Source: Stenopsyche tienmushanensis (Eukaryota; Arthropoda; Insecta; Trichoptera; Stenopsychidae). From it: a stretch of DNA of 64,000 nucleotides. A program made the translations under genes and the position numbers. The stretch lies in NCBI GenBank assembly GCA_008973525.1, contig WACJ01000501.1, positions 1,860,001 through 1,924,000 on the forward strand, read 5' to 3'. The notes beneath the pieces were generated by a model, which searched no databases, was not told where the DNA came from, and saw only the letters and a list, made by a program, of their open reading frames with translations. The first letter of the stretch is position 1; the number at the start of each line of letters is the position of its first letter. Positions 11,801 through 21,645 of this stretch are shown piece by piece.

Positions 11801-12149
11801 CGGAGAGGGCCCCGCGTCTGATTTCCGCGCAAACGTGACTTTTGCCAGATAGCTGCTCCAGCAGCATGGCCTCAATATTCCGGTTGAAGATTATAATAGC
11901 TGCGCCGGGCCGCGGGTCCGCCAGGATCGCCCTCGCACCCGTTCCGATTCCGGGGATGGTGCCTTTGAAGAAAGGAGGTTCCTGCACCAGTACAAGGTCC
12001 AGCTTTAGCTCCATCGCAACTTTGTTTAGCTCTGATACGACCGCTCTGGATCGGTGCAGATTCACCTGTCCGCAGCGGATCACGGAGCGGCGACCGCGAT
12101 TGTGACCACCGGACGAGATTTTGGGGGAGACGTGGGGTGACTTATCCAT
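8844..12149 (-). CDS. R1-clade retrotransposon ORF2: endonuclease / reverse transcriptase
   Basis: An 1101-residue polyprotein from the first in-frame ATG at 12149; a TTG two codons upstream is also open. It nicks the genomic target and reverse-transcribes the element's RNA there. The endonuclease occupies residues ~25-245, with QVNLHRSR, LVQEPP (Glu ~58), GADTNARSALWG (~155-167), SHIDATLASP (~210) and SSDHN (~236-240) all matching the catalytic motifs of this endonuclease family. The reverse transcriptase spans ~470-800: FGFRPGRSTVDAI, LFLDFQGAFDNAWW, KGCPQGSVLGPLLWN and the catalytic YADD at ~707-710 (near 10018-10029). The C-terminal region carries a zinc-knuckle-like CPC...H...C motif (CPCTAP, AEHILWSC). 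No stop or frameshift is present. The start overlaps the end of ORF1 by 8 nt. Whether this copy is active is inferred, not shown. Confidence 0.93.
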   Translation of the reverse strand: MDKSPHVSPKISSGGHNRGRRSVIRCGQVNLHRSRAVVSELNKVAMELKLDLVLVQEPPFFKGTIPGIGTGARAILADPRPGAAIIIFNRNIEAMLLEQLSGKSHVCAEIRRGALSVHVISSYFQYSDEPDEMIDSLHRAMSELKTGRKPHIIIGADTNARSALWGPPPARGYNNRRIKVVEEFVTGQGLVVINDPHSPPTFSGSGGESHIDATLASPDIAGSISEWRVVEHAVSSDHNLITFKLTSRGVARSDHDPNPALPRRFRSRKDIEEIDEPLAAKMATIDCLEISRNHGANHAAETLNAALIEAAESGLGRSAESRMVQPPWWSAEISLQRALLRRARRKWQEARKNGSLEVVHLRKERARLASEYRKSIGAAKLKSWREFVNDQSKTGPWGPAYKAVAMGRKSVCAGIRDPRSGTTATTLPQSMRFLLDALLPHDVSSEDLPIHKLIRRESESAPEGPEAAIPDAEEIEDIVRHLNPKKTPGPDRLDGRIIRRAYEKIDLDLCHTFQECFRSGVFPKCWKIGLAIALPKAKSDKPPWDPKAYRIIVLLPILGKILEKIIADRLNLVYEGINPLSERQFGFRPGRSTVDAIGRVLETVEENRGKNKYVFALFLDFQGAFDNAWWPMVLLKLRRDGVQPNIIGLIRSYFSDRQIIAQAGGELVHRELTKGCPQGSVLGPLLWNVLLNDIFELQLPSGCELIAYADDLTLTVAANSAREAGRRGNEAVRTLWDWSVLNKLTFAPSKSVGLVLEGGSRSDRLKKNSVPRINMGGTRIPFKESVNYLGVTIERGCRFGQHVSEASKKALNVFGRMSRLAGADWGLSGRSMRTAYQALYVSIVTYGAGAWAHKLGRPGQSSPTLTSSRRLNSAQRSPLLRLTKAYRTVATDSLPVLAGVLPMDLKLQVMAAVYRWRKGHAVKVGDSFLTAEEAAEIIDKTSLRKWAQDAATRTWQDRWSNSTSGRHLFRFFDSVERRLKYKGIAPNHWMVQFLTGHGHFSAHLMGLGLSDRSDCPCTAPSMDAEHILWSCEGMGAEREALLCRVRGPCEGPVGHKDLVTRPGALSAFNTFCESFGAKCVDGGYYAKHWSAPEAVGASTVE
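12142..12149 (-). promoter_or_regulatory. ORF1 stop / ORF2 start overlap
   Basis: Read on the minus strand the eight bases are ATGGATAA: the ATG of ORF2 and, in another frame, the TAA of ORF1. Such overlaps in non-LTR elements usually mean that ORF2 is translated by termination-reinitiation. That mechanism is established for some related elements and only inferred here. Confidence 0.75.
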
Positions 12150-13800
12150 AGTCAATTCGACTTAGATCACGCTTGACGTTCGCCTTGTAGACCGGACAAT
12201 CCCATGAGCCTGTGACGTGCTCGTGGTCCTTTTTTTTCAGAGCTTTGCATGTCGCGCATGTAGCCCTATCCGAGTCCCTGTTGCACTCTCTGTGCTCATG
12301 GCCGGATTCCCCGCAGGTTTTGCACACCGGCTCCTCGGCTCTGCAGGTGCTCCTCCGGTGCCCAAATTGATGGCAGCGATAGCATCTGGAATCTGGGATG
12401 AAGTCCCGGATTCTGCAGAGCGACCAGTCCAAGTATACGCCCTGTCTGGCGACGAGCCCGTGCCTTGCCGCAGGTGGCACGCTCACGATCAATGTTCCCC
12501 TGTCGTGGCCCTCTGGATAGCGAAGGGAACGTATTGTTGATCCCTTCATGAAGCTTTCCCTCGTGAGACCGGGTGTGTCCTCCAGCACCGCGTCGTAGAG
12601 CCCTCCAAGTATTTCCTCACCCTTCATCTTCGGTACGCCTGAGATAACGAGGCGCGGGTAGGGAGAAACAATTATCTCGGCCTTTAAGCCGGCCTCCGCG
12701 ATTTTGGCACTTCCCGCCATTTTCACCGCTTCCTCCTTAGTCCGGGGGCAAACCACCATGCCGGCGCCTTTGGCTGGCCGCATCGTAACGACGCCGACTC
12801 CCTCTTTCGAGGGGACGTATGCCTTTTTCAGTTTGGCCAGAGACTGTTCTGACCTCTCACCCGGCAGATGCTCCTTTGGCCTCATGAGGACCATGGGGGC
12901 AGGCTTCTTTAAGGCCCATTCGGATGGGACGCCCGCTGGAGGAAGAAATTTTGACCTAAGCGGTGGGAAGTCCTCAGCGCGAAGGATGGCGCCATTGTTT
13001 GGTCCATTTGTCAAGGCTGCTGACCAACCCCTGACTGCGCAGGCCATTTCTCGTTCGTGCTTCGATTTATCGAGCTCGCGCCTAAGTCTGGCAATTGTCG
13101 TTTGTTGTTTTGTGGCCACCGACTTACAGCTCTCTATAAATTGCCACACCCTGTGTGATTGTTCCTTGCTGACTCCAGACCCGGGATCAGCGATGGCTTC
13201 GGAGGCTATCCGGAAGAGCTCTTCGATTTTTGCGAGGTCAGTGTCCTCTTCCTCTTCTGCTGTATCTTCGGTGTCCACCCTGGTACTTTCGGCCCTCAAT
13301 CCGTCCGCCCCGTGGCACTGGGACTCTTCACTTAGCGGCGGCCGATGGGACTCAGCCGCAACCGGCGGCATCGTCGCTATCAGTGGGGTCGGCGTCGATG
13401 GAGGTGGAGCTGCCTCGTCCTCAGACAGCAGTATCGTCACCTGATCCGGTGACTTCGGCGGGGATTGCGGCCGCATGGGAGGTTGAGAATCTTGCGAAAC
13501 CAGTTTCGCTCTTACTCTTGATTTGGGTCCGGCTCCTCTCCTCTCCTTCTCTCCCTCTCCCTTCTTCCCTTTCACTTTGTCCTCCTCTTCCTTCTGCTGC
13601 GATGAGGCGTTCAGCAGGGCGCGGTTTGTTTTATTCGATCTGGTTGATACCGCCGGTGTGCCGCTTCCCTTCATGAAATCCGATGAGCAAACTTTCGGCC
13701 TTTTCCGGCTCGACGTTGGGGAAGCAGATGCGTTTGGGCTGCCCTTCCGGCCTTCCATCGCTTGCGTTGAGTTGACGTCGCGCAGAGGTTGGGTGTCCAA
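12142..13800 (-). CDS. R1-clade retrotransposon ORF1: gag-like RNA-binding protein
   Basis: 552 residues. ORF1 proteins of this clade coat the element's RNA and help form the particle that reaches the target. The N-terminal ~200 residues are rich in Ser, Pro, Lys and Glu and look disordered, with a basic stretch around 85-95 and an acidic stretch near 180-190. Residues ~200-250 (FIESCKSVATKQQTTIARLR) could form a short coiled coil. The central part precedes three zinc knuckles at ~475-540: CYRCHQFGHRRSTC, CKTCGESGHEHREC and a longer third one (CATCK...H...C). This triple-knuckle C-terminus is typical of R1-clade ORF1. The ATG at 13800 is the first in a long open frame. The stop TAA at 12144-12142 lies within the ORF2 start region. 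Confidence 0.9.
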   Translation of the reverse strand: MDTQPLRDVNSTQAMEGRKGSPNASASPTSSRKRPKVCSSDFMKGSGTPAVSTRSNKTNRALLNASSQQKEEEDKVKGKKGEGEKERRGAGPKSRVRAKLVSQDSQPPMRPQSPPKSPDQVTILLSEDEAAPPPSTPTPLIATMPPVAAESHRPPLSEESQCHGADGLRAESTRVDTEDTAEEEEDTDLAKIEELFRIASEAIADPGSGVSKEQSHRVWQFIESCKSVATKQQTTIARLRRELDKSKHEREMACAVRGWSAALTNGPNNGAILRAEDFPPLRSKFLPPAGVPSEWALKKPAPMVLMRPKEHLPGERSEQSLAKLKKAYVPSKEGVGVVTMRPAKGAGMVVCPRTKEEAVKMAGSAKIAEAGLKAEIIVSPYPRLVISGVPKMKGEEILGGLYDAVLEDTPGLTRESFMKGSTIRSLRYPEGHDRGTLIVSVPPAARHGLVARQGVYLDWSLCRIRDFIPDSRCYRCHQFGHRRSTCRAEEPVCKTCGESGHEHRECNRDSDRATCATCKALKKKDHEHVTGSWDCPVYKANVKRDLSRIDYG

Positions 13801-14140
13801 GCGGAATGAATCGAGAGAGAAAAAGTAAAATGGTTGCCAACGGATGCAAGTACGGAGGTGATGTTGCGAGTCTTGTTATTTGTCTAGTTGGAAGTTGGGA
13901 GTTGAAAGATCCAGTTAGAACGTCAGCTGTTGTGTTGTTTGTAAACAATCCTCGTTGACGTTTCGAGCAGTAATGGCCAGTGACGAACAGCTGATCGGCT
14001 GCTCCGCCGCTTCCGGGAAGGCGTTCGGAACAAAGGATAAGGGATACCGAGCTTTCTCCCCGAGAGGCCTAACGGGACTCAAAACAATGCAGCCTGAGAC
14101 AAAGCAAGATGGGGGGGGGGGGGGGGTCGCAAGTTAGATA
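13801..14140 (-). promoter_or_regulatory. 5' leader of the R1-clade element
   Basis: GC-rich sequence upstream of ORF1 on the minus strand. It should hold the internal promoter such elements carry, but no core motif could be assigned with confidence. A G17 run on the plus strand (about 14111-14127, C-run in sense) lies near the probable 5' end. A plus-strand 60-codon frame inside it is a shadow. Confidence 0.5.
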
Positions 14141-16609
14141 CTTGTCACGGGCACTTCATACCTTCTTTTTCGCCGGTTGATGTCCACTCAGCTGACTGCC
14201 AGTTTTATTCTGGAGTGTAGTGATGGATCCACATTTGATCTATTGTTGTATACTGTATGAAAAGTCATTCATTTTTATTGCGCAAAAACAACTCTAAACA
14301 GCGATCTGAATTTTGGACGCGTTGCTGTTTTTGATCGTGTATGAGAAAAAGCGGTACCCGCTTCGAACAGAGCTTTCTCATGGACAAGCGTTGATGCAAA
14401 ATGATGAATGCATTGCCTTCCGATATCTTTTAGGTATCAGCTACCTCACGTAACTTCAATTTATGACCAGCTACAATTATTATGTGGATTTTTTAAAAAT
14501 ATTTTCTGAAAAATTCATTACTTTGACTGAATGAATGAAAACGAATAATGAAAACGAATAATTACGCGTTGCGCAACAGAGGGTGTTACTTATCGCCTTC
14601 ATTCGTCATTGACGAGATCAAGAAGCTTCCTATTCGATGGAATATATTTATTTTTAATGAAGGAAACTATGTAGAAAAATAAAGTACTCCATTTGTATTT
14701 TTATATAACACTTATCAATTTTTACAGCAAAATTCCGGATAATATTTGAATGTTCTTTTATATGGCTTAAATTTAAGATCATGATAGTATAATGTGCATT
14801 AATCTATTTCATATGGATTTCAAAGGAAAGAAGGATTACAGGGAAGAATTTTGATCAGCGAGTGTGAAAGCATAGCATTGGGTCATAAACAAAATATCAT
14901 AAATACTTTATATTATTTTTTCAAATGCCAATAATAAAGAAAATTTATTACTTTTTGAACAAATTTACTTCATGAATTGGTTGGATCAGTATTACTTTTT
15001 TCAATTAAATCAATTAATTTTTTTGGGATATTTATGAAATAACTGTCTGTAATTTTCATTACAAATTAGCTAACAGGCAGATAAACCATTCCAGATACAG
15101 CAAAGAACATCTGTACCATCCAAAGTTTTGAATAACTAGGATTTACTGCAAATATTATTATTAAATTAGAAATTCTGATTGGTATTTACTCAATTACTCA
15201 TTTTAGTTCATTGATGTGCACAATAGTGACGTCATGAATTGGAGCGGTTGGTCTTGCATCGTATATGTTGTTCGATAAAAATAAGCAATCCGTTCTTAAA
15301 TTAAAACCAAATAAACTAAAAAAATAATTATCTTATGTTAAATCAATAATTATTATCTAAGAAAGAAGTCGATCATTATATAAATGCAATAAATTAAAAA
15401 TTCGCTTAATGTTCGCAATCAATCATTATATCGCATTGCATATTTCATGACGATAAGGTATACGTGACGGTTTCTTCCGCACGAAGACTCGAAGTAAATC
15501 GTAAATCGACCCGCATACCGTCGATATTGCCATACAGAAGGAATTAATATCGGATACGGATTTGATGACTGCGAGGCCAGTTTAAAATTCGTTTATAGCC
15601 AAAGATTGTGGGCAACCAATGTCGAAATTAGCATAACACGTAAACGGGGGGCTAACATTGATGTTTTTAATCAGTTACACTCAGGCAGGCCGACGTCGAG
15701 CGTGGGGCGATAATTTATGATAATGATATCAGCACATTTACCAGCATCGGGGCTCGGGGAGGCGTTTGACCAGGTTCGTGACCCAAGAGTCGAAGGTAAA
15801 TCAGAACGAAATTTTCTTTGACTTTTGCACGCGAAAGGAAACTATTATGCTTCTATTGAAACGCAACGCGCGCGCAATAGCAAAATTACTCGGAAAACTG
15901 TATTACAGCGGGCCGAGCTTGGGCGTAGACGTAGACTAGTGGTTAAATTACTGCTTGAATCTGCCTATTATGATTGATAAAATTGCAGAGACCAACAAGG
16001 ATAATCATTCAATTGAATAAAAAACATGATTTATGACGAAACTTGTAAATAAACACATTTCAGATATTATATTAGGCGATCACCTATGAGATACTTACAA
16101 CTTGATCAGGCGATAATCGAATCCTTATAACAAAATTTACAGAGCAAGTATTTTTATTTGAAATGCTTTCCGATCGTGCTTAATTAATTTTGATAGATAA
16201 TGAGGAATAATATTATGAACGCGTGGCAAACTTTTAAAACATTGATATTTTCGGAGATATTCAAGGTTAGAAAGGAATTTATGCAAATTTGATATTTTGA
16301 TAATAAAATACTATTCAATTAAACGTATAAATGAAACTAAAATTAGCAAACTTGAAAGACGGAGTTTGAAACACATTAATTAATAATAATAATGTAAAAG
16401 ATTTTGCAATTGTTGGTGTGCAAATTTGATTAGCCGCCATGTGTTAATTTCGCGTTACATTCACATCATCTGGAAGCCTCTGCCTCGTGATCGTCGCCAT
16501 ATCACTAATGGTAAATACATTTGAGTGTCAAAAGTTCTTTAACACTCAGTTAAGGATTCAATAAGGATGTCTCTTTTTCAGTGTCATCGAATGAGCGGTT
16601 CGAGATAAA
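14141..16609. other. Non-genic stretch with a short mariner-like scrap and GC-richer island
   Basis: No gene. At about 14560-14586 the sequence is the reverse complement of a 25-base stretch at 61.51-61.54 kb (within ttacgcgttgcgcaacagag), which precedes the N-terminal mariner fragment there, so this is a small mariner scrap. The part at 15.45-15.95 kb is GC-richer and unique, without a readable exon. The rest is AT-rich. Confidence 0.45.
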
Positions 16610-16750
16610 GAATTGCCCGCTCTATGGGGGTTAAATACGGATTTTCGTCACGTATACTGCAAGTCAGTCTTGAGGCTGCGGAGCCCCATCGCTACTGAAG
16701 GATGGACGCCCCAGTCCTTCTCGTCGAGGCGCTGAGTGAAATGTAACAAA
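16610..16750 (+). repeat. Small GC-rich dispersed repeat, copy 1
   Basis: The stretch from gttaaatacggattttcgtc through cccatcgctactgaaggatg to ttctcgtcgaggc matches the reverse complement of 35.40-35.61 kb. It is GC-rich in an AT-rich setting, has no open frame and lacks recognisable ends, so a non-autonomous element or fragment is likely. Confidence 0.65.
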
Positions 16751-18653
16751 CGATTGAAGATTGCGGTTCTCTGGAAACGGCGAAGGGTGAAATGTAACAA
16801 ATAGATGTATTTATTAAATATAATCATAAATTAACGGCCTTAATGTGATTTTTAAATTTAATTTACATTCTGTATTTTTTTTTTTTAAAATCAAAGCGTT
16901 GTTTATTGTTAAGGACTCGTATTTGAGTCTTTGAAAAACTTTGGTTGCTGTCCGTGGACTTTTATATGAGTCCTATGTCATATGTTCCATTCTATTGAAA
17001 AATTATTGGGTTACTAAGATATTTCAGGTGATTTACGAATTATAGTGAATTTAGTGAAAAGGCAGTTTTTTTTCTACAAAATCGCCAACCGCCAGGCAAA
17101 ATTCATAAGAAAACATGCGATCGTTTAGCTGTTAATTTAAGGAAAAATCGATTTATAAATTTATGACTAATAAAAAAAAAGGTTTTGAAAATATCGAACG
17201 TGTATGCAATACTTAATATTATAGGCCCCCCGAAACAAAGCTTAAATATTTTAAAAAAATAATGCATTTTAAGCATTGCTGTATATTTTATTAGATTTAA
17301 TAATACTATTATTAATAAGTATTTTAATATATTTCAAAATTCGACATTTTAAGACGCACCTATATATGTAATGTTAAACGTCACTTTTATAGGTTAAATA
17401 CTCCGTCGGTTGCACACCTCAACTATTCCGGCATGCGTTATTTATTCCAAATCTCACCCAATTTAAGAATACATTTTTTAAATGAACATTTATGCGACAT
17501 CACTCAAAAATATTTCAAATACAGATATTATTATAGCTTGATTAGTCTTAATTAATTCTAGTAATTAAGTATACGTTGATATGGCATTTGGTAAATTTTT
17601 ATATTATTAAATATATCGATTAATTCATTGGAGCCTAAATTATTAGTGAGGTTTCGAACCGATATTTTATAGGTTAACATTCTTAAACGTCAAATTTAGA
17701 ACTGTCATCGCTGATCGACTTCGTAATTCATTGTTAACATTTTATGTCGTTTTTCATGAATCTGCATTCGTTTACATTTATTATGGCGGTTAAGCTTAAC
17801 AAAGGTGATCAATATCGAGCTGAACACGTATCAATGTTTGTTAAAAGCTCGTTTTCTATATGTTTTATTCAGAGACAGAAGGTCGATTTGCATGTACATA
17901 GAATCATTGTGAACGTATAATGTCGGCGATATTAACGTGTAAGCGTAGCATTATCGTCCAATTTATCTTTCAATTCACACTGCGATACGTTGGGAGATAA
18001 TTCACCCCATAGCAGTCCTTTATTTAGTCAAACAAAAGACCGGTTTGCCTTCGATTCTTTCGGAATTAAGTCGAATAATAAAATTTTGCAAGAGTAGTGA
18101 TACGAGCGAATCGGATTTCATGAGGCACGAAAAAACTTCGTATGGATATTTTAAATGCCTCACAATGGAAGAAGTCAAATATGAAAAAGGGGCTTATGTG
18201 TGTGCTGCTTTATTGAAATATTTGATGTTAATTCGTACGGCATAATTTATTTTATTCGCTCGAATTGCGGATCCGACGTTCTGTTGACATTTCATTGCAA
18301 ATTCCGAATTAATTCTGAACGAATGTTTTCTTTGCTGTAAAAATTAACATAAAGCAATATCAGATAAATTCGCATGGGACTATTTTTGTTATGATTTTTC
18401 AAATGGGTTTCATCACATGAACTAAAGTAAATAATAAATAAACTGCTACATAAATAAAATGTTTTGTATTTGCAAATAAAGCGTCGTTTAATGGACATAG
18501 AGGACAAAATCATTAACCCGTTGATGAGGAAAGAATAGATACACAATGTTCGCAAATAATCACTTGTATTTCTATAAATGAATACAATATTTTAACGATT
18601 TTTTTCAACAATGTATCAAAATCATCAGTTATGGAATCTTATTAAATCATTGG
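16751..18653. other. AT-rich non-genic stretch
   Basis: No gene or repeat recognised. The 66-codon frame at 18045-18245 has no known motif and is not supported. Confidence 0.5.
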
Positions 18654-18920
18654 TGGTGTAGCGTGGGAGATTTACCATCCCCATGCAGTAGCGCTGTTTA
18701 CCTGGGCAGATTTAATTCACCAAATTAACAGCGACATTTTCCGTCTCTTTTCAGGTGCAATGTGTTATTTTAACAGCGCCATCTCTTGTGGCCCTACGGA
18801 GACATTGCACCTACATACCGACGGATCGCTTCTTGTGCGTACATCATTGCGGGTTCATAGAGATCCTATGTGCATACGCAGTCGCTATTGTGTGTGTCTA
18901 AACATAACATAAAGTAACCC
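18654..18920 (+). repeat. Solo LTR fragment (GC-rich LTR family), 18.7 kb
   Basis: Starts near TGTAGCGTGGGAGATTTACC and shares the blocks 'cagatttaattc', 'ttaacagcgacat', 'tgcaatgtgttattttaaca', 'gcgccatctcttgtggccc' and 'acattgcacc' with the copies at 34.25-34.68 (minus), 37.07-37.47 and 41.09-41.40 kb. It is cut short before the polyadenylation-like gaataaatag block present in the others. It is non-coding, and no internal retroelement genes accompany it. Confidence 0.75.
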
Positions 18921-21119
18921 CTACACTACTAGTAAACCTATTTTATTATATATTACACAATACACAATTGCATATTTTAAAAAAGCATTGCATAAAATTA
19001 ACTTTTCCTATGAGCTAAGAAGTTTCATTCTACTGCACGTGAGTCTCATGCATTTTTATGTTTGTATTAATATTAGAGTATACATTATACTATATTATTA
19101 AATAAATATTTACAAAAATCTCTGTTATGATATTATGCTAGTTGTTTCCAAACTGATTGTCGGTAGTGTATGTCTGTGCTGATAATATTAATGTTCTGCA
19201 ACACAAAATAACATTGTATTTGCGAAGGGCTTTAAATTCTCATAGTTTTCGAGTGTTTACAAGCAAACAATATCAACAAAATGTGGACAATACACAGACG
19301 ACATAAATATTAATATTGAATCATAAAGACAGATTTAAAGAAATAAAAACTTTAAATGTTTCTCTATAATATGAAAAAATAAAATAAACTGATATCTTCC
19401 ATATTGTTTGTGTTGTTCATTTTAAAAATAAGGCAATTTCACTGCCGCAACCTGTTTTATACAGGAAAAAACCAGCATTATTTCAAACGATTTTCAGAGT
19501 CTGAAATGTGCATGATCGTATGCATTTTTTTTTTAGAGTTTTAAGCATGTATATAATTTTAAGTGCTGTGTCAAAATAACAATATTTTTGGGGCTATTTT
19601 AAGTCTTTCTGCTATAAAAATGTTCACTAATGACTGACCATATTATCCCGTTGCTCATCTTTTAATTTTCCAAACGGTTGAACCGTTCAAAGCTGACTTT
19701 TTTTTAGGCTGTCGAGCGAACGAATTTATATTCTATGTCAATGTATGGCTAGAGTTTTCACTTTTCGATTGTTAAAACAATTTTTTATCTTGAAAATGGC
19801 CTAAAAGGTCCAAAAGTCCGTACCTTTATTTAGTGAAGTCACCGTTAAGACAAAAAGGCACGTGCCGCGATCTAAAAGAGCATAAATAATTCTGATATGA
19901 AAAAGATCGCAGACCCTTCAGTCAGTTTTTCATTTGTTAGAAAATCCTCCCGAAACGAGTTTTCTTTGTCTCGTGACAATTTTGTATGCCCGGCCCGATC
20001 TAAAGAAGATTCAACAAAAAAATGATCTTTTTGTTTTTTTCAATTGTCGGACGGCTGAAAGAAAATTACTTCCCGCTGGAAAAGACTCCTTAAAATTAGG
20101 GGCTGATTTTGAAAAGTCAGACACAAGCATGCAGTGTCCCTTTTGAGCCTGCTTATTAATTCTTGCGAGGCGTATTCTATATAAAAGACAAATTCAAAGG
20201 ATGCTCAAAGCACCAGATGCCGACGAGGATGGAAGACATCCGACAAAATCGACTTTATACCGTCTCGTTACAAAGAAAGATTCCTCGAAAATGTGCTCCC
20301 GGATGCCGTATATTATTATTAGGGAATATCCCTAGGTTGTCGCGAAGTTTTCCAATTGGCCAAGGAGGAGACGGTCCTTCCTGAAGGAATGCGGCCCGAT
20401 TACAACGGTAACTGGGCAATAAATATTATATATGATACAATAAAGGCCAGGCCATCTCTCCAAACTACCAATTGTATTTCAGCGCTACAATTTCTCAGGG
20501 TAAAATATTGTTTCTATCCTCGCCCAACAGACAAATATCTCCGGAGGATGAGCTAATGCTACCCGTTGCCAGTTCAGGCACAAAGGCTTTACAGCCAGAA
20601 GGGGCTACACTTAATATCACTCTAAAGACATATTAAAACTATACGGCCCCACATGTGGAACACTCTACATTTGGGCCCCTTCCTAGGGCCTGCCTATATT
20701 CATAAGTACCGTGCCGCATTTTCTGCGTGCCAGCCCACGCGATGTACAGTACGCCCTAGAACCTCAATTCATTTAAAGATAACACAGACAAGTCTTTGTT
20801 TTATAGATTTGGACTTGAAGCAAAACTAAAAGTAAATATTGTGCCAATAGATTTGGAAGAATTAATGAATATACGCTATCGACAACATGTTTGGAAACGC
20901 CTAGCATATTATCGAATTTTATGTGAAAACATATCAATTATCGGTTGTAAATATCTTTTTCTTTGCTATTTTCAGTGTAATTTTTTTTCTCAACATAGTC
21001 TCTTTTCAGCTCGATATATTTTTTCCCGTGATGTTCGATAGCTTCGATAAACTGTTTACAGTGAGATACGTCGAGCTCATCATTGTTAGCAAATCTTTAA
21101 CAATTGAGCTAATTTATTC
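18921..21119. other. Non-genic, with an unexplained GC-richer segment at 19.9-20.8 kb
   Basis: AT-rich up to about 19850. From 19.86 to 20.77 kb the composition changes and several short plus-strand frames follow one another (19934-20146, 20163-20384, 20356-20556), which looks like eroded coding sequence of a mobile element. No motif could be identified, so no function is proposed. Confidence 0.4.
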
Positions 21120-21645
21120 TTCGTATCAGCAGTCCGAAAAGTGGACTGGTTGGGCCATATTGAATTTGTGGCCACTCCTCCTTTTTTAGGATATTTTTTT
21201 GGCGAAAAATGCATTCTTGGGGCCTTCTATGATCTCTACGATCACGGATGCAACTCCAGTAGCAAAAATATATGGATGACTCGCCCCAAATATGGTCGCG
21301 AGCGAAATTTTACGATTTACGATTTTAGTTTTCAGTCATTTAAATAACCTAGCTAGTTTTCGGATTTGAATTCGGTTTTCCTACATTGTTGTGCATTTTT
21401 GTAAGCGGGCTGACTTGGACCCAAATAGCGAGACAGATAAACAGCTCTGGTCAGAGGAGGGTCCCAATGTTTCTTTGTCTCAAGTGTGACGTATCCATGT
21501 TTCACACATGATTATGAATCGACGTAAAAACTCAGCTTTATTGCTGTGAAACATCGCCAAATATCGGTTGAAACATCCTCACGACGAGCAAAGGCGGCGC
21601 TCATCTTGCGTACAGCTTTTTCATGTCCAGGACTAAACTGAAATT
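21120..21645 (-). pseudogene. Mariner-derived repeat with transposase remnant, 21 kb
   Basis: The left part carries the family hallmark (tcagcagtccgaaa, tggactggttggg, 'tatgatctctacgatcacgg'). The right part, read on the minus strand, is a broken mariner transposase: MKKLYARWAPPLL at ~21590-21630, then MFHSNKAEFLRRFI near 21520-21560 and CETWIRH near 21505. The first catalytic Asp of the DETW box is replaced by Cys. Frames shift repeatedly, so the copy is dead. The sequence downstream of CETWIRH does not resemble the usual mariner C-terminal half and may be a specific feature of this family. Confidence 0.75.

Larger units (their letters stand above)
8399..14140 (-). mobile_element. Apparently intact R1-clade non-LTR retrotransposon
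   Basis: About 5.7 kb on the minus strand, carrying a 5' leader (about 13801-14140), ORF1 (gag-like), ORF2 (endonuclease and reverse transcriptase) and a 3' region (8399-8843). Domain order, the zinc knuckles in ORF1 and the apurinic-type endonuclease fused to the reverse transcriptase are diagnostic of R1-clade elements, which copy themselves by target-primed reverse transcription. Both ORFs are uninterrupted, so this copy is young compared with the other elements here, and its GC content is much higher than the surroundings. Boundaries are estimates: the 3' end is set where similarity to the mariner-derived repeat stops, and the 5' end near a run of G (plus strand) at about 14111-14127. No clear target-site duplication was found. 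Confidence 0.85.

Noticed and set aside
12704..13444. 246-codon plus-strand frame, and other plus-strand frames between 8.9 and 13.8 kb
   Set aside because: They lie antisense to the retrotransposon ORFs, whose protein motifs are unmistakable. The antisense frames show no motif and arise from codon bias.
14111..14127. G17 run as a telomeric or G-quadruplex feature
   Set aside because: It is a simple homopolymer at the probable 5' end of the retrotransposon, without telomere-like repeats around it.
8399..14140. Site-specific insertion into rDNA, as for canonical R1
   Set aside because: The flanks are a mariner-derived repeat and AT-rich DNA, not 28S rDNA. Membership in the R1 clade does not imply an rDNA target.
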